In this document: piece after piece, positions 30,059-37,680 of the stretch
How the letters are laid out: every line of letters starts with the position of its first letter
Position numbering within the stretch: position 1 is the stretch's first letter
Source of the DNA: DATDXN01 sp035289305
GTDB taxonomy: Bacteria; Patescibacteriota; Microgenomatia; UBA1406; HO2-37-13b
Direction of reading: 5' to 3'
Assembly (NCBI GenBank): GCA_035289305.1
Contig: DATDXN010000018.1
Location: 1 to 37,680, forward strand
Length of the DNA: 37,680 nt
Notes under the pieces: generated by a model
Databases searched by the model: none
Seen by the model: the letters and a program-made list of their open reading frames with translations, nothing else
What the model was told of the DNA's origin: nothing
Program-made: the position numbers and the translations under genes

Positions 30059-31492
30059 TCATTTGAAGTCTTTGCCGATGATGATAACCACATCGGCCGT
30101 AGAATCTGCGGCAAGTGTAGACGTTTTCTCAAGTGCGACAAAATCTGCAAGGTCTTCTTTCAAAAATGAAATCGCAGCTTTTTTGTCTTCTGTCACTTGC
30201 ACCTCTGTTTTTTCAAAATCAAATGTATCTGCATTGCCAGTCAAAATTTCTCCCCATTTTTTTTCTTTGAGTGTATCTTTCACCGTACTCGCCCGCCCTG
30301 CCACTCCACTGCCGTTGAGCACTTTGATATTGAGATCGCGGCGACTAAAAGCAGGAGTGGGAGTCGGCGTGGGAGGTGCTTGTGTGGGGGTAAGCGTCAC
30401 CACTTCTTTTTGCTTCGTGGGTAATATTTGAAGCTTTTTCAGCGAAGGGAAAAAATAGATGATCGCAAATGATAAACCAAAGGAAATGATAAACACCATG
30501 ATATCCCGAAAACGTATCGCGATAAATGGCTTTTTCGTGCCTTTTGTCACTGTTTTCTTCTCCCTTCGCGACTTGCCAGAAACGGAGAAGAGCGTATTTT
30601 CACGGGTGAGAATAAAAGCGCCAAGACACACATCATAGTCAAGGAGCGGAAACGACTGGGAACCAACAGGAATAATAAGTTTGATGTATTCTTGGTAAAA
30701 ATTGGTGATAATTTTTTTCAATGGATTAGTCCATACTCCGACTTCTTTGGTAAAAAGATCCTGCCGTATTTTCTCCGATGACCCTCCTGAAAGGATGAGT
30801 CGATTGAGCTTGCCGTATTTTTTTTCAATCGCATGCACTTTTGATTTGATATGCGCCTCGATGGGTTTTGCCACAACATATCGATCTTTCTCCAGTAACC
30901 CGAGCGAGTCGTACAAATATCCAAATGCCTCCTCTTCATGGTCAACCATGTATAAAATGAGTTCTTTTTTCTCCCTCCGGAGTGTCTTTTCGAAGAGGGT
31001 AAAAAAACACATGGTATCGGGAATGACATATCGCACCGTCAAACCCAGAAGCTGTATCGCCTCGGCGAATCGGTCAAAATTACCACGTTCCTGCGCAAAC
31101 ACGAGCACTTTACTTTCTTTCGCACCCTTGACGATCACAAACTCGAAAAATGACTCTTCCAGCGCAAAAGGAAGATCTGCTCGAGCTTTATCTTTGATAA
31201 ACGAGGCTATTGCTGCCTCCGAGATGTCCTGCGGCACGTCGTAGCGGATGAAGTGAAACGCTTCCTGCGGCAAAATAAGACATACATCTTTTTCTTTGAC
31301 TTTTGCTGCAGAAACCGAGATGATAGCTTCTTTGATCGCGCTTGCCACAAGGTCAGAGCTTGCCACGAGCCCTTTCTCAAGAAGGTCAGTTTTGTGGGTT
31401 TTTTGAAAATACGCGCCGTGGTATTGTCCGAGAAATGTTTTGGCAAGGGAGAACAGCTTTATTGTATGTGTATCAAGAGAAAGATAGATCAT
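30059..31492 (-). CDS. pilM: PilM-like actin-fold protein fused to a membrane helix and LytR_C domain
   Basis: Residues 1-310 resemble PilM, the cytoplasmic actin-like ATPase of type IV pili: YLSLDTHTIKLFSLA at the start, CLILPQEAFHFIRYDVP (the PilM/FtsA-like strand), and LNRLILSGGSSEKIRQDL (phosphate-2-like motif). A membrane helix follows at about 331-351, then a Pro/Thr linker (TQAPPTPTPTPA). The C-terminal 95 residues (LNIKVLNGSGVAGRASTVKDTL ... ADVVIIIGKDF) are a LytR_C domain, usually found behind LCP proteins in the wall space. PilM itself is normally soluble, so the fusion places a LytR_C domain outside. The pilN and pilO genes are at 18144. Confidence is good for the LytR_C end, moderate for PilM. 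Confidence 0.78.
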   Translation of the reverse strand: MIYLSLDTHTIKLFSLAKTFLGQYHGAYFQKTHKTDLLEKGLVASSDLVASAIKEAIISVSAAKVKEKDVCLILPQEAFHFIRYDVPQDISEAAIASFIKDKARADLPFALEESFFEFVIVKGAKESKVLVFAQERGNFDRFAEAIQLLGLTVRYVIPDTMCFFTLFEKTLRREKKELILYMVDHEEEAFGYLYDSLGLLEKDRYVVAKPIEAHIKSKVHAIEKKYGKLNRLILSGGSSEKIRQDLFTKEVGVWTNPLKKIITNFYQEYIKLIIPVGSQSFPLLDYDVCLGAFILTRENTLFSVSGKSRREKKTVTKGTKKPFIAIRFRDIMVFIISFGLSFAIIYFFPSLKKLQILPTKQKEVVTLTPTQAPPTPTPTPAFSRRDLNIKVLNGSGVAGRASTVKDTLKEKKWGEILTGNADTFDFEKTEVQVTEDKKAAISFLKEDLADFVALEKTSTLAADSTADVVIIIGKDFK

Positions 31493-31507
31493 AGAGCTAT
31501 AATTTAC

Positions 31508-31536
31508 ATGGTATAATATAAAAAAAGAAAATGCAA
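31508..31536 (-). promoter_or_regulatory. Candidate promoter of the pilM-prfB unit
   Basis: On the reverse strand TTGCAT (31536-31531) is 17 nt from TACCAT (31513-31508), 15 nt before the ATG at 31492. The -10 is weak. Confidence 0.35.
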
Positions 31537-31546
31537 CCGGGGGTGT

Positions 31547-32155
31547 TTACGAAAGACTTATTTTTTCAAGAAACTTTTTTACTTCTTCATCGTTTTTTTC
31601 AAAACCACTCATATATTCAACGCTTTCTGAATAATCTACATCGTCAAAATAGCCAAGTTGCGCGCGAAAGAGTTTCTCATTAAATTCTGTTTTATAAATC
31701 CCCTTCGTCTTATCGACCAATTCCTGAAATGGAAATTTTTGAAAAATGAAGTAGAGATCAACATAATCTTTCCATTTTGCCCGCCTTCCAAGAGCAAAAG
31801 ATTTCATCGCGCCAAGTGTTAAAATGTCAGGCAAGGCAATAATTTTATCAATATGTTCTTTTGTTTCTATCGGAAACGGGTAATGGAAAAAGGTTACCTT
31901 AACGTTGTTTACAACTATCGTCAGCTCGCCTTCTCCTTGGGAAAACGTATGTTCTATTTTGTGGAAAGGAGTAATCCTGTTTCGAAGTTTTAATGGATCA
32001 AAAGAATGTTGGGTAAAAAGGTCAAAGTCAATTGATCTCCTATGACCTAAATGGAGAACAATGGCGGTTCCGCCAACGAGATAAAAATCAGATGAAAACG
32101 ATTGTATAAAAGGGAGTAACTTTTCTTGATGAACAGTCAGAATATTTTTAAACAT
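31547..32155 (-). CDS. AbiEii/AbiGii-type nucleotidyltransferase (putative toxin)
   Basis: AbiEii-family proteins are nucleotidyltransferases; some modify tRNA and act as toxins or abortive-infection factors. The 202-residue protein has the core motif YLVGGTAIVLHLGHRRSIDFD, with GG at 28-29 and D43-x-D45, the metal ligands of the fold. A second conserved block is LGAMKSFALGRRAKWKDYVDLYFI. It lies 5 nt behind a small partner gene, in the toxin-after-antitoxin order. Codon use is more AT-rich than the flanking pil and prfB genes. Toxicity is inferred from the family, not shown. Confidence 0.85.
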   Translation of the reverse strand: MFKNILTVHQEKLLPFIQSFSSDFYLVGGTAIVLHLGHRRSIDFDLFTQHSFDPLKLRNRITPFHKIEHTFSQGEGELTIVVNNVKVTFFHYPFPIETKEHIDKIIALPDILTLGAMKSFALGRRAKWKDYVDLYFIFQKFPFQELVDKTKGIYKTEFNEKLFRAQLGYFDDVDYSESVEYMSGFEKNDEEVKKFLEKISLS

Positions 32156-32160
32156 GATGA

Positions 32161-32409
32161 CTATTTGATCAAATAACGGGAAAAGTACGAACGAATTGCG
32201 GGAAAATAATTGACCCTTTTTTTTTCGAGCGTTTTACTGAACAATTCAGCTGTTTTATCCTTCCCTTTTATTTTGATAAACTGTTGCACATCGTCCCAAT
32301 TGCCATAGTTTAATACATGTTCTAAAACTGACTCTTCAGAAAGTGTATCTGCATTTTTTACATACCACGCTAAATACGGTTTATTTTTGATAATACTATT
32401 GACAGTCAT
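32161..32409 (-). CDS. Small partner of the AbiEii-type nucleotidyltransferase (putative antitoxin)
   Basis: The 82-residue protein is mostly helical, with KPYLAWYVKNADTLSEESVLEHVLNYGNWDDVQQFIKI and a basic C-terminus ending in YFPAIRSYFSRYLIK. Small proteins of this kind commonly precede AbiEii-type transferases in bacterial genomes, as I recall, but I cannot name a family with certainty. No obvious helix-turn-helix is seen. It starts 7 nt after a -10 box (TAGAAT) and is separated from the transferase by 5 nt. Confidence 0.72.
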   Translation of the reverse strand: MTVNSIIKNKPYLAWYVKNADTLSEESVLEHVLNYGNWDDVQQFIKIKGKDKTAELFSKTLEKKRVNYFPAIRSYFSRYLIK

Positions 32410-32422
32410 ATTCTCTATTCTA
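32410..32422 (-). promoter_or_regulatory. -10 box 7 nt before the antitoxin-like gene
   Basis: On the reverse strand TAGAAT (32422-32417) is followed by seven bases and the ATG at 32409. This is another leaderless-type start. Confidence 0.4.
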
Positions 32423-32463
32423 CCAATAATTGAAATAAGTGTGGGCGATTTTCAAGAACGGTG

Positions 32464-32546
32464 TCCAGGGGGGAGGATTCGAACCTCCGTAGGCGTGAGC
32501 CAGTAGTTTTACAGACTACCCTCGTTGGCCACTTGAGTACCCCTGG
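32464..32546 (-). tRNA. tRNA-Tyr (anticodon GTA), long variable arm
   Basis: The reverse strand folds into a class II tRNA. Acceptor CCAGGGG/CCCCTGG, anticodon stem GTAGT/ACTAC with loop CTGTAAA, variable arm with GGC/GCC stem, and T arm GGAGG-TTCGAAT-CCTCC are all present. The discriminator is A. The next bases are CAC, so CCA is not encoded, unlike the tRNA-Asn in this window. Confidence 0.95.
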
Positions 32547-32611
32547 TATTAAGTAATATTATAGCACGCTGATCTATATGAGAGGATATCATCGGGTAAG
32601 AGAATGTTCGC

Positions 32612-33520
32612 TTAAAATCTCGTCACAAACAGATCTGAAGGAACTTGCGGATATGATTGAAAAAGCTGGAGTTTCTTGGTGACGCCTGTGGTGGTTGAGA
32701 CTTTTGACTCAACCGTCTGCCCTTGTGCGGGAAGCGGATTATCAGCATCATTATTTAAACCCTCTCGTTGGACGACGAGACGAACCCTTTGTCCTGATTG
32801 GATGAACAAAGCACGAATAATCATTAATTTATACGATGCTCCAGTCACCAATGGAGTACCTGCGTCAGTTTTATAGGTAAAGTTATTGTCAAACCCTGTG
32901 GCGGGCTCATTGTAAGGTTGTATTATAGGTTGAAAAGGACCTCCTGTTGAAGTAGTAGTAATTTTATCTTTGACCGTACCACCGAGGGTAGCACATGGAT
33001 CAATGAGTTTCCGCTTCACGACGGGAACCGACTCATTCGTAAGCAGCATCAACTCAAGTATAGGAGCAGTACTACAATTGGCAGACTGGGTTTGTTCATT
33101 CTCAAAATAAAAATATAGGTTTTTATTATAAAATGTTGAAAACGTATTATTTGCCCTGTTGTAATCTCCAAGATAGAAGGTAAATGACTCATCTTTTGCA
33201 ATATTGAGGTAATGTGCTGCGCCCCGCATGAGGGAAATCGTCGCGGTGCCTACGGCAATATCAGAGGAAGGAGGGAGAAGTGTAGCGATATTGATATCGT
33301 TGGAAGAACCCGTCGGTAATTTCAGTCGCGCTTCAATACCTGCCTCTGCTGCAGCAAATGCTTTTTTCGAGTCTTCCTCAAGGCGTGCAATACGCTGCTC
33401 TTGTGTGGAAATCTGGGAGACTGATAATACAACAGTCAAGATGACGGTTGATAGCAGAATGATAATGAGTAGTATTTGTCCTTGTTGTTTCGCCTTCATG
33501 AGATTTTTATCAGTGTTCAT
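32612..33520 (-). CDS. PilX-like minor pilin / pilus assembly protein
   Basis: The 302-residue protein begins with a short charged leader, then GQILLIIILLSTVILTVVLSVSQIS and a helix with QEQRIARLEEDSKKAFAAAEAGIEARL. This hydrophobic helix followed by the A-A-E-A-G-x-E pattern is the PilX N-terminal module of minor pilins. The remaining about 240 residues are beta-rich with four cysteines and no recognisable motif. It lies 24 nt after the giant surface protein gene, so the two are probably one unit, by analogy with pilX-pilY1. An alternative start is Met8. Confidence 0.72.
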   Translation of the reverse strand: MNTDKNLMKAKQQGQILLIIILLSTVILTVVLSVSQISTQEQRIARLEEDSKKAFAAAEAGIEARLKLPTGSSNDINIATLLPPSSDIAVGTATISLMRGAAHYLNIAKDESFTFYLGDYNRANNTFSTFYNKNLYFYFENEQTQSANCSTAPILELMLLTNESVPVVKRKLIDPCATLGGTVKDKITTTSTGGPFQPIIQPYNEPATGFDNNFTYKTDAGTPLVTGASYKLMIIRALFIQSGQRVRLVVQREGLNNDADNPLPAQGQTVESKVSTTTGVTKKLQLFQSYPQVPSDLFVTRF

Positions 33521-33544
33521 ATATATTTCTATTTAAAAATTTTA

Positions 33545-36500
33545 TCATTGTACTAATTCTACCCATTTATAGGTACTCGTTGAAAATAGATTAAGCATGT
33601 TAGCATAGTGACTGGGATCGAAAATGACGAATAGTGATGGCTTATCTGTATCAACATTTCGCTGTCTTGTAAGAAATCCAGTATCTAAACGATTGGTGAT
33701 GACGAGATTTCCTTTGATTTTAAGGGGAGTGGTTGAAACATCTTCACGATCTTCTGGTGTAGATGGGTTATCTTGTGTCGTGGTGAGATAGAGTGTGTCG
33801 GCGATAAACACACCTTGCGCGACTTGAAGATCATTGCCAAATCTGATGGTTGGCGCAACAATGATGGTTGAATGAGCGGTTGACGTATCTTGAGGAAATT
33901 TCTTTTGGTTGGGTATGATATCTACTTGTGCGTCTGAAACAAGAATAATATTACCTCCATTATTTCCATTAAACTTTTGTGCATCAGTGTTGTCAATCGT
34001 CAAGACACCGGTACCAGGATAATAATATATGGTTTTGGGAGTGAGATTGGGAAAACGACCATTACCGGTAAGTTTAAGCTCTTCATAGTTCTTTCGCGCC
34101 AGCATATATTCTCGAAAGCCCGACCATGAAGAAAAGGGCGTGGAAGATTTTACATACGTTGTCGAGAGCCAGTTTTTGGGACTTACTCCCAAAGCCTGTC
34201 CGAGCTTATAGCTGCCACCACCGTTTGAAACTACTGTTCCTATGCGATCCATCGCGCTCCCACCATTTGTATTGATGACGAGCCATGGTTCTCCCGTATC
34301 GTCAGCGTCATACGGAGCAATGCCGAAAGGGAAACGCGAAACAAGCTCATCAGGATCAATATAGCTTACATCTTTGAGTTTGTAGTAAGCAAACGCATCG
34401 GTACTGGTGCCGCCGAGTTTATCAAAGACAAGGTCAAATTTATCTTGTGTACTGTTTTGACCATAATAATATGTTGGATTCCTCTTGATAACTACACCTG
34501 TATAAACTGCTGGTGTGTTTACGCTTGGACTAACTTGACTAGAAAAGTTTGGATCATTTTGATCAAAAATTGCTTTCAAAACTGGTTGTGTAACATTTGA
34601 TTGACTCGTACAGAGATAGGAATTATTACCTACTAGATTATTTGGAACATGGGCTGGCTTCAAACAGTAATACAGTTTCGTGTTATATGCTTTTTGTGCG
34701 TAGGTTTCCATGGCGGATTGTCTCATGGTGAAAGTCTGGATGAAAGCGTTCACAGGACTTATGGGAATATCACGATTTACATTATCAAATTGTATGACAC
34801 ATTGTGCTTGAGCAGCAGTACAATTCGTTGGATTATTAGGATCACACACAGAAACACCATATTGACTACACACAGTCGTTATACTCGCATCAACAACTGA
34901 CGGAGATAACTCAAGTCCCATGGAAGATGTGGAACTGAAGAAATCATTAGGTGGATTGGGGTTAACAATACCATCAGTATATTTTGAAGGATTATTGGTG
35001 TGTTCTTTGAGGTTGATGATGACTTCGCCATTGGGAATGGCGGATTTGGTGAAGGGTTGTGTGACGCAGGTTCCTTTCGTATATCCATTGTTAGCACAGA
35101 TTTCGAGGGTGTGACTACCGTTTAATTTTATGACATCATGGTTGAACACGTCTGGATCTGTCATAATACTTGTGTCTAGAAAGTATGTTTTTCTTCCTGT
35201 TCCTCCAACTGAATTCCTTGATCCCACGAGCACCCCGTCAATATAAATATTGAATTTATTTACTTGTTGAGAATTACCACAGGTTGTATCACTGGGACTA
35301 CTGGGTGTTTCTGTCGCGGCAAATCCCCATGGGGCAAATCTCCATGGTTCGTTGCATCCTGATTCTCCTTCATCAAATTTCCATTCAATATACACATCAC
35401 GAGTTTGAATAATAGGGCTAGCTTTTTTAATTTTATATCCACTGTATCCTTGTTCTTCAGTAATCATTTCAAAGATGGGAAGAATGGGAGCAGTACTTAA
35501 ACATCTGGTGCGTTTCAGTGGTGGATCACCACAATATCCAGCGCTCGTATGCGTTGCATCAGATGGACAGTATGGATATACAGAGCCAGGATATGGATAT
35601 ATAGCAGGATCGGCAAGAAATGCACAATCCCCAAAGCAGAAACAATCGCTTTCCTCATATACTAATCCACAGGTTATATTTGATGGATATGGTTGAGCCC
35701 AAGGATTCCAGAATGCACCTACTTTTTCATCCCGTGTTGAACAATTACTCGGACCTGAACTTGAATATGTACATACAGGAGACTCACCTGCAGCAAGTAC
35801 TTGACAGGTTAAAAATTCTTGCGGTGGAACCGGAGATGGACCAGGATCAATATCCCCGGGAGGTGAATAAGTAGGTCTTGGTGCAGGTGACTTGGTCGGC
35901 TGACATAGTGGATCATTAGTATATTTTGCCCCATCACATTGATCATTACCGCTACCAGCAATCTTGACACAATAAGTATTTAGACATTCTGTGTGCTGTG
36001 GTTCTGAAGGATCAAGAGTAGGAACTGCTGGCTCCCCTGGCTTAGGTCTCATATTATTACAATTAATTTGACAAAATGAACCATCATAATCACACGCTTT
36101 ACCCTCAGCACTACTACATGTGCTTGGATCTTTATAATAATTGGTTGTTAACTCACATGTATAATCACTTTGAGGATTACATGTATAAAATTGTTCTTTA
36201 ATATAGATAGGAAGATCTATTGTTTCATAAGATACACACGTAAAACATTGTGCATACAAATTAATTTTTTGATAAACACTGATAGTGTACGACCCATATG
36301 GTCCCTTTGCTTTTCCTTCCAATGTAAAGAAGTTAACACCCTGATAAAAATATACGACATTTCCCTGGGGGTCTTTTAACCAATCTATACCTCCTGTTGC
36401 TGATACATCTATTTCATAGTCTTTCAAAACGCCGGGGTCATTAACATTACCACAGTCGTAATTTATCCATGCAGTTCCAGTTATCACAACAGTGTCACCT

Positions 36501-37680
36501 TTATTTACTTCTGATGGAGCAGATGCAAAAAATTCACCAAAAGGCTCAGCAAAACTATTACAGGTAGCAGAATTGCTAATTCTATTGCAATCTGTAGTAT
36601 TCAAAGCGTAAACAGTTTTTGCCATTAATATTACAAAGGTACTCAATAACAAAAAGGTTAATGAAAAGAAATACAGATTAAATCTCTTCGGCATGGAAAA
36701 TCGTTTTCTTTTTGAACGGAAAAAGAATATTAAAATTACTACAACAACAATTAAAATTACGACTCCTCCTCGCGCTAATAGACGCGTATAAGAAGTTTTA
36801 TCTATCTCTAATGGAATTTTTTCTTCGACCACATCAAACACTTGATCTTGGTCTTTTGATAATAATTCTCCCCTTACGATAATTTCATTTGATGGTATCA
36901 AACGTGAACTAAACTCAAAAGGAAAAGAAATTTTTTCCGGTTGGGCACTGATATTAACCTTTTGCTCTACAATTCCCAGCAAATCTCGTGATTTTTCTGC
37001 AGAAAATGCTTTTACTCGTAAAATCACATCGTTAACTGTACTACCATCTGCTGAACCTACCGTTGATGTGGTAATCATCACTTTTGTTTTTCCAAAAGTT
37101 CCTTGTCCATCACTGGCTTTAAATGATAACAATCTTCCTCCTTTTCCTTCGATCACCCAACGAAATTGTTGGATACCTGATATTGACATACCATTTCTGT
37201 CAACAAAAATAAGATAAGCTAAATATGGCAGTGCTTTTTCATATGCAGGAAGAGTAAAGGTAAGTTTTTTTTCAGAACCTGCCGCAAACTCAATGGGGAT
37301 GTCTTTGTAACTTTCCACAGGCTCACTCCCTATTACATGAACCCATGGATAAATAGTAAACTGTGGAATAGCATATATGGGAAATGAATGTGGATTTTTC
37401 ACCGTTAAAATAATTGTTGGAGCGCTTTTTGGAGCGAATGTAGGACCTGAAAGAGGGTGTTTTTCTTGACCTTTATGAATAACTTTTGAGTTTTGCCAGT
37501 CTATTTCCAAAAACGTATTTTGACCTTTTATATTCTCCGCAAATTTAGAAAGTATTCCCACGGGAAGACCTGTTCGAGAGTATGCTTTCGTGGTAAACAA
37601 ATACTTTCCATCATTTAGTAGTTGAGGAAATCTATGCACAAAAGTAATAGTTTTTTTCTCATTTGGTTTAAAATCTATTG
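33545..37680 (-). CDS. Giant Cys-rich surface protein, 5' end outside window
   Basis: The frame is open to the right edge; a GTG at 37639 is only an internal codon. The visible 1,377 residues have two parts. Part one is a beta-rich extracellular region ending in a membrane helix (RGGVVILIVVVVILIFFF) and RSKRK. Part two starts with what looks like its own signal peptide at 36694 (MPKRFNLYFFSLTFLLLS, ending TVYA), then a long Cys-rich region with Pro-rich linkers and a C-terminal domain with DNGGxxI-like beta repeats ending FVIFDPSHYANMLNLFSTSTYKWVELVQ. Such tails are frequent in Patescibacterial surface proteins, as I recall. It may serve as a pilus tip or adhesin. Whether it is one protein or two joined genes is open. 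Confidence 0.7.
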   Translation of the reverse strand, partial: IDFKPNEKKTITFVHRFPQLLNDGKYLFTTKAYSRTGLPVGILSKFAENIKGQNTFLEIDWQNSKVIHKGQEKHPLSGPTFAPKSAPTIILTVKNPHSFPIYAIPQFTIYPWVHVIGSEPVESYKDIPIEFAAGSEKKLTFTLPAYEKALPYLAYLIFVDRNGMSISGIQQFRWVIEGKGGRLLSFKASDGQGTFGKTKVMITTSTVGSADGSTVNDVILRVKAFSAEKSRDLLGIVEQKVNISAQPEKISFPFEFSSRLIPSNEIIVRGELLSKDQDQVFDVVEEKIPLEIDKTSYTRLLARGGVVILIVVVVILIFFFRSKRKRFSMPKRFNLYFFSLTFLLLSTFVILMAKTVYALNTTDCNRISNSATCNSFAEPFGEFFASAPSEVNKGDTVVITGTAWINYDCGNVNDPGVLKDYEIDVSATGGIDWLKDPQGNVVYFYQGVNFFTLEGKAKGPYGSYTISVYQKINLYAQCFTCVSYETIDLPIYIKEQFYTCNPQSDYTCELTTNYYKDPSTCSSAEGKACDYDGSFCQINCNNMRPKPGEPAVPTLDPSEPQHTECLNTYCVKIAGSGNDQCDGAKYTNDPLCQPTKSPAPRPTYSPPGDIDPGPSPVPPQEFLTCQVLAAGESPVCTYSSSGPSNCSTRDEKVGAFWNPWAQPYPSNITCGLVYEESDCFCFGDCAFLADPAIYPYPGSVYPYCPSDATHTSAGYCGDPPLKRTRCLSTAPILPIFEMITEEQGYSGYKIKKASPIIQTRDVYIEWKFDEGESGCNEPWRFAPWGFAATETPSSPSDTTCGNSQQVNKFNIYIDGVLVGSRNSVGGTGRKTYFLDTSIMTDPDVFNHDVIKLNGSHTLEICANNGYTKGTCVTQPFTKSAIPNGEVIINLKEHTNNPSKYTDGIVNPNPPNDFFSSTSSMGLELSPSVVDASITTVCSQYGVSVCDPNNPTNCTAAQAQCVIQFDNVNRDIPISPVNAFIQTFTMRQSAMETYAQKAYNTKLYYCLKPAHVPNNLVGNNSYLCTSQSNVTQPVLKAIFDQNDPNFSSQVSPSVNTPAVYTGVVIKRNPTYYYGQNSTQDKFDLVFDKLGGTSTDAFAYYKLKDVSYIDPDELVSRFPFGIAPYDADDTGEPWLVINTNGGSAMDRIGTVVSNGGGSYKLGQALGVSPKNWLSTTYVKSSTPFSSWSGFREYMLARKNYEELKLTGNGRFPNLTPKTIYYYPGTGVLTIDNTDAQKFNGNNGGNIILVSDAQVDIIPNQKKFPQDTSTAHSTIIVAPTIRFGNDLQVAQGVFIADTLYLTTTQDNPSTPEDREDVSTTPLKIKGNLVITNRLDTGFLTRQRNVDTDKPSLFVIFDPSHYANMLNLFSTSTYKWVELVQ

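Noticed and set aside
1..37680. UGA recoded to glycine, as in Absconditabacteria and Gracilibacteria
   Set aside because: Several genes end cleanly at TGA, often inside ATGA overlaps, and RF2 is present.
1..37680. CRISPR array
   Set aside because: No regularly spaced repeats of 24-40 nt were seen; the only tandem repeats are the 9-mers upstream of rpsT.

Overview
The window looks like a chromosomal segment of a small-genome bacterium of the Candidate Phyla Radiation (Patescibacteria), perhaps Microgenomates-like; the assignment is inferred, not proven. The reasons are moderate-to-low GC, tight gene packing with many ATGA overlaps and gaps under 10 nt, shortened versions of standard proteins (HrcA, TIM, UvrD, MscS), an AMP-phosphorylase-type nucleoside phosphorylase, split type IV pilus genes, large Cys-rich surface proteins, and a -10 box placed 6-8 nt before many ATG codons with no Shine-Dalgarno. 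TGA is used as a stop (ftsK, dnaJ, tpiA) and RF2 is present, so the standard bacterial code (table 11) applies.

Layout. 1-460: the 3' end of a serine recombinase that runs into a tRNA-Asn gene, the likely edge of an integrated element lying to the left. 514-7185: peroxiredoxin bcp, then a leftward seven-gene block hrcA-grpE-dnaK-dnaJ-epmA-efp-mscS, preceded by a promoter overlapping a degenerate CIRCE operator. 7186-9087: a Fic AMPylase gene with two strong palindromes upstream, and a PsbP-like membrane-anchored protein. 9127-13846: rpsO-pnp and ftsK. 13847-17766: leftward murJ, AMP-phosphorylase-like gene, mltG (lipid II flipping and glycan chain release flanking a nucleotide salvage gene). 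17803-22210: rpsT with a repeat-rich leader, then pilN, pilO, a small membrane protein and three surface or membrane proteins. 22205-25744: LCP-family (LytR) cell wall ligase, tpiA, and a divergent short UvrD helicase. 25747-31492: leftward pilM/LytR_C fusion, prfB, a membrane OB-fold-like protein, ftsE, ftsX and a coiled-coil M23 protein. 31547-32546: an AbiEii-type nucleotidyltransferase with its small partner, just downstream of tRNA-Tyr. 32612-37680: a PilX-like minor pilin and a giant surface protein that runs off the right edge.

The genes converge on envelope biology: Gram-positive-like wall synthesis and remodelling (MurJ, MltG, LCP, FtsEX-hydrolase), type IV pilus assembly (PilM, PilN, PilO, PilX) and displayed surface proteins, beside core translation and chaperone functions. 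The most striking item is the FtsEX-linked hydrolase, whose M23 (LytM) domain appears circularly permuted: the HxH half comes before the HxxxD half. Other notable points are an efp-epmA pair without epmB coupled to the chaperone operon, the PilM-LytR_C fusion, an internal signal peptide inside the giant ORF, the Fic upstream palindromes, and the recurring leaderless-type promoters.
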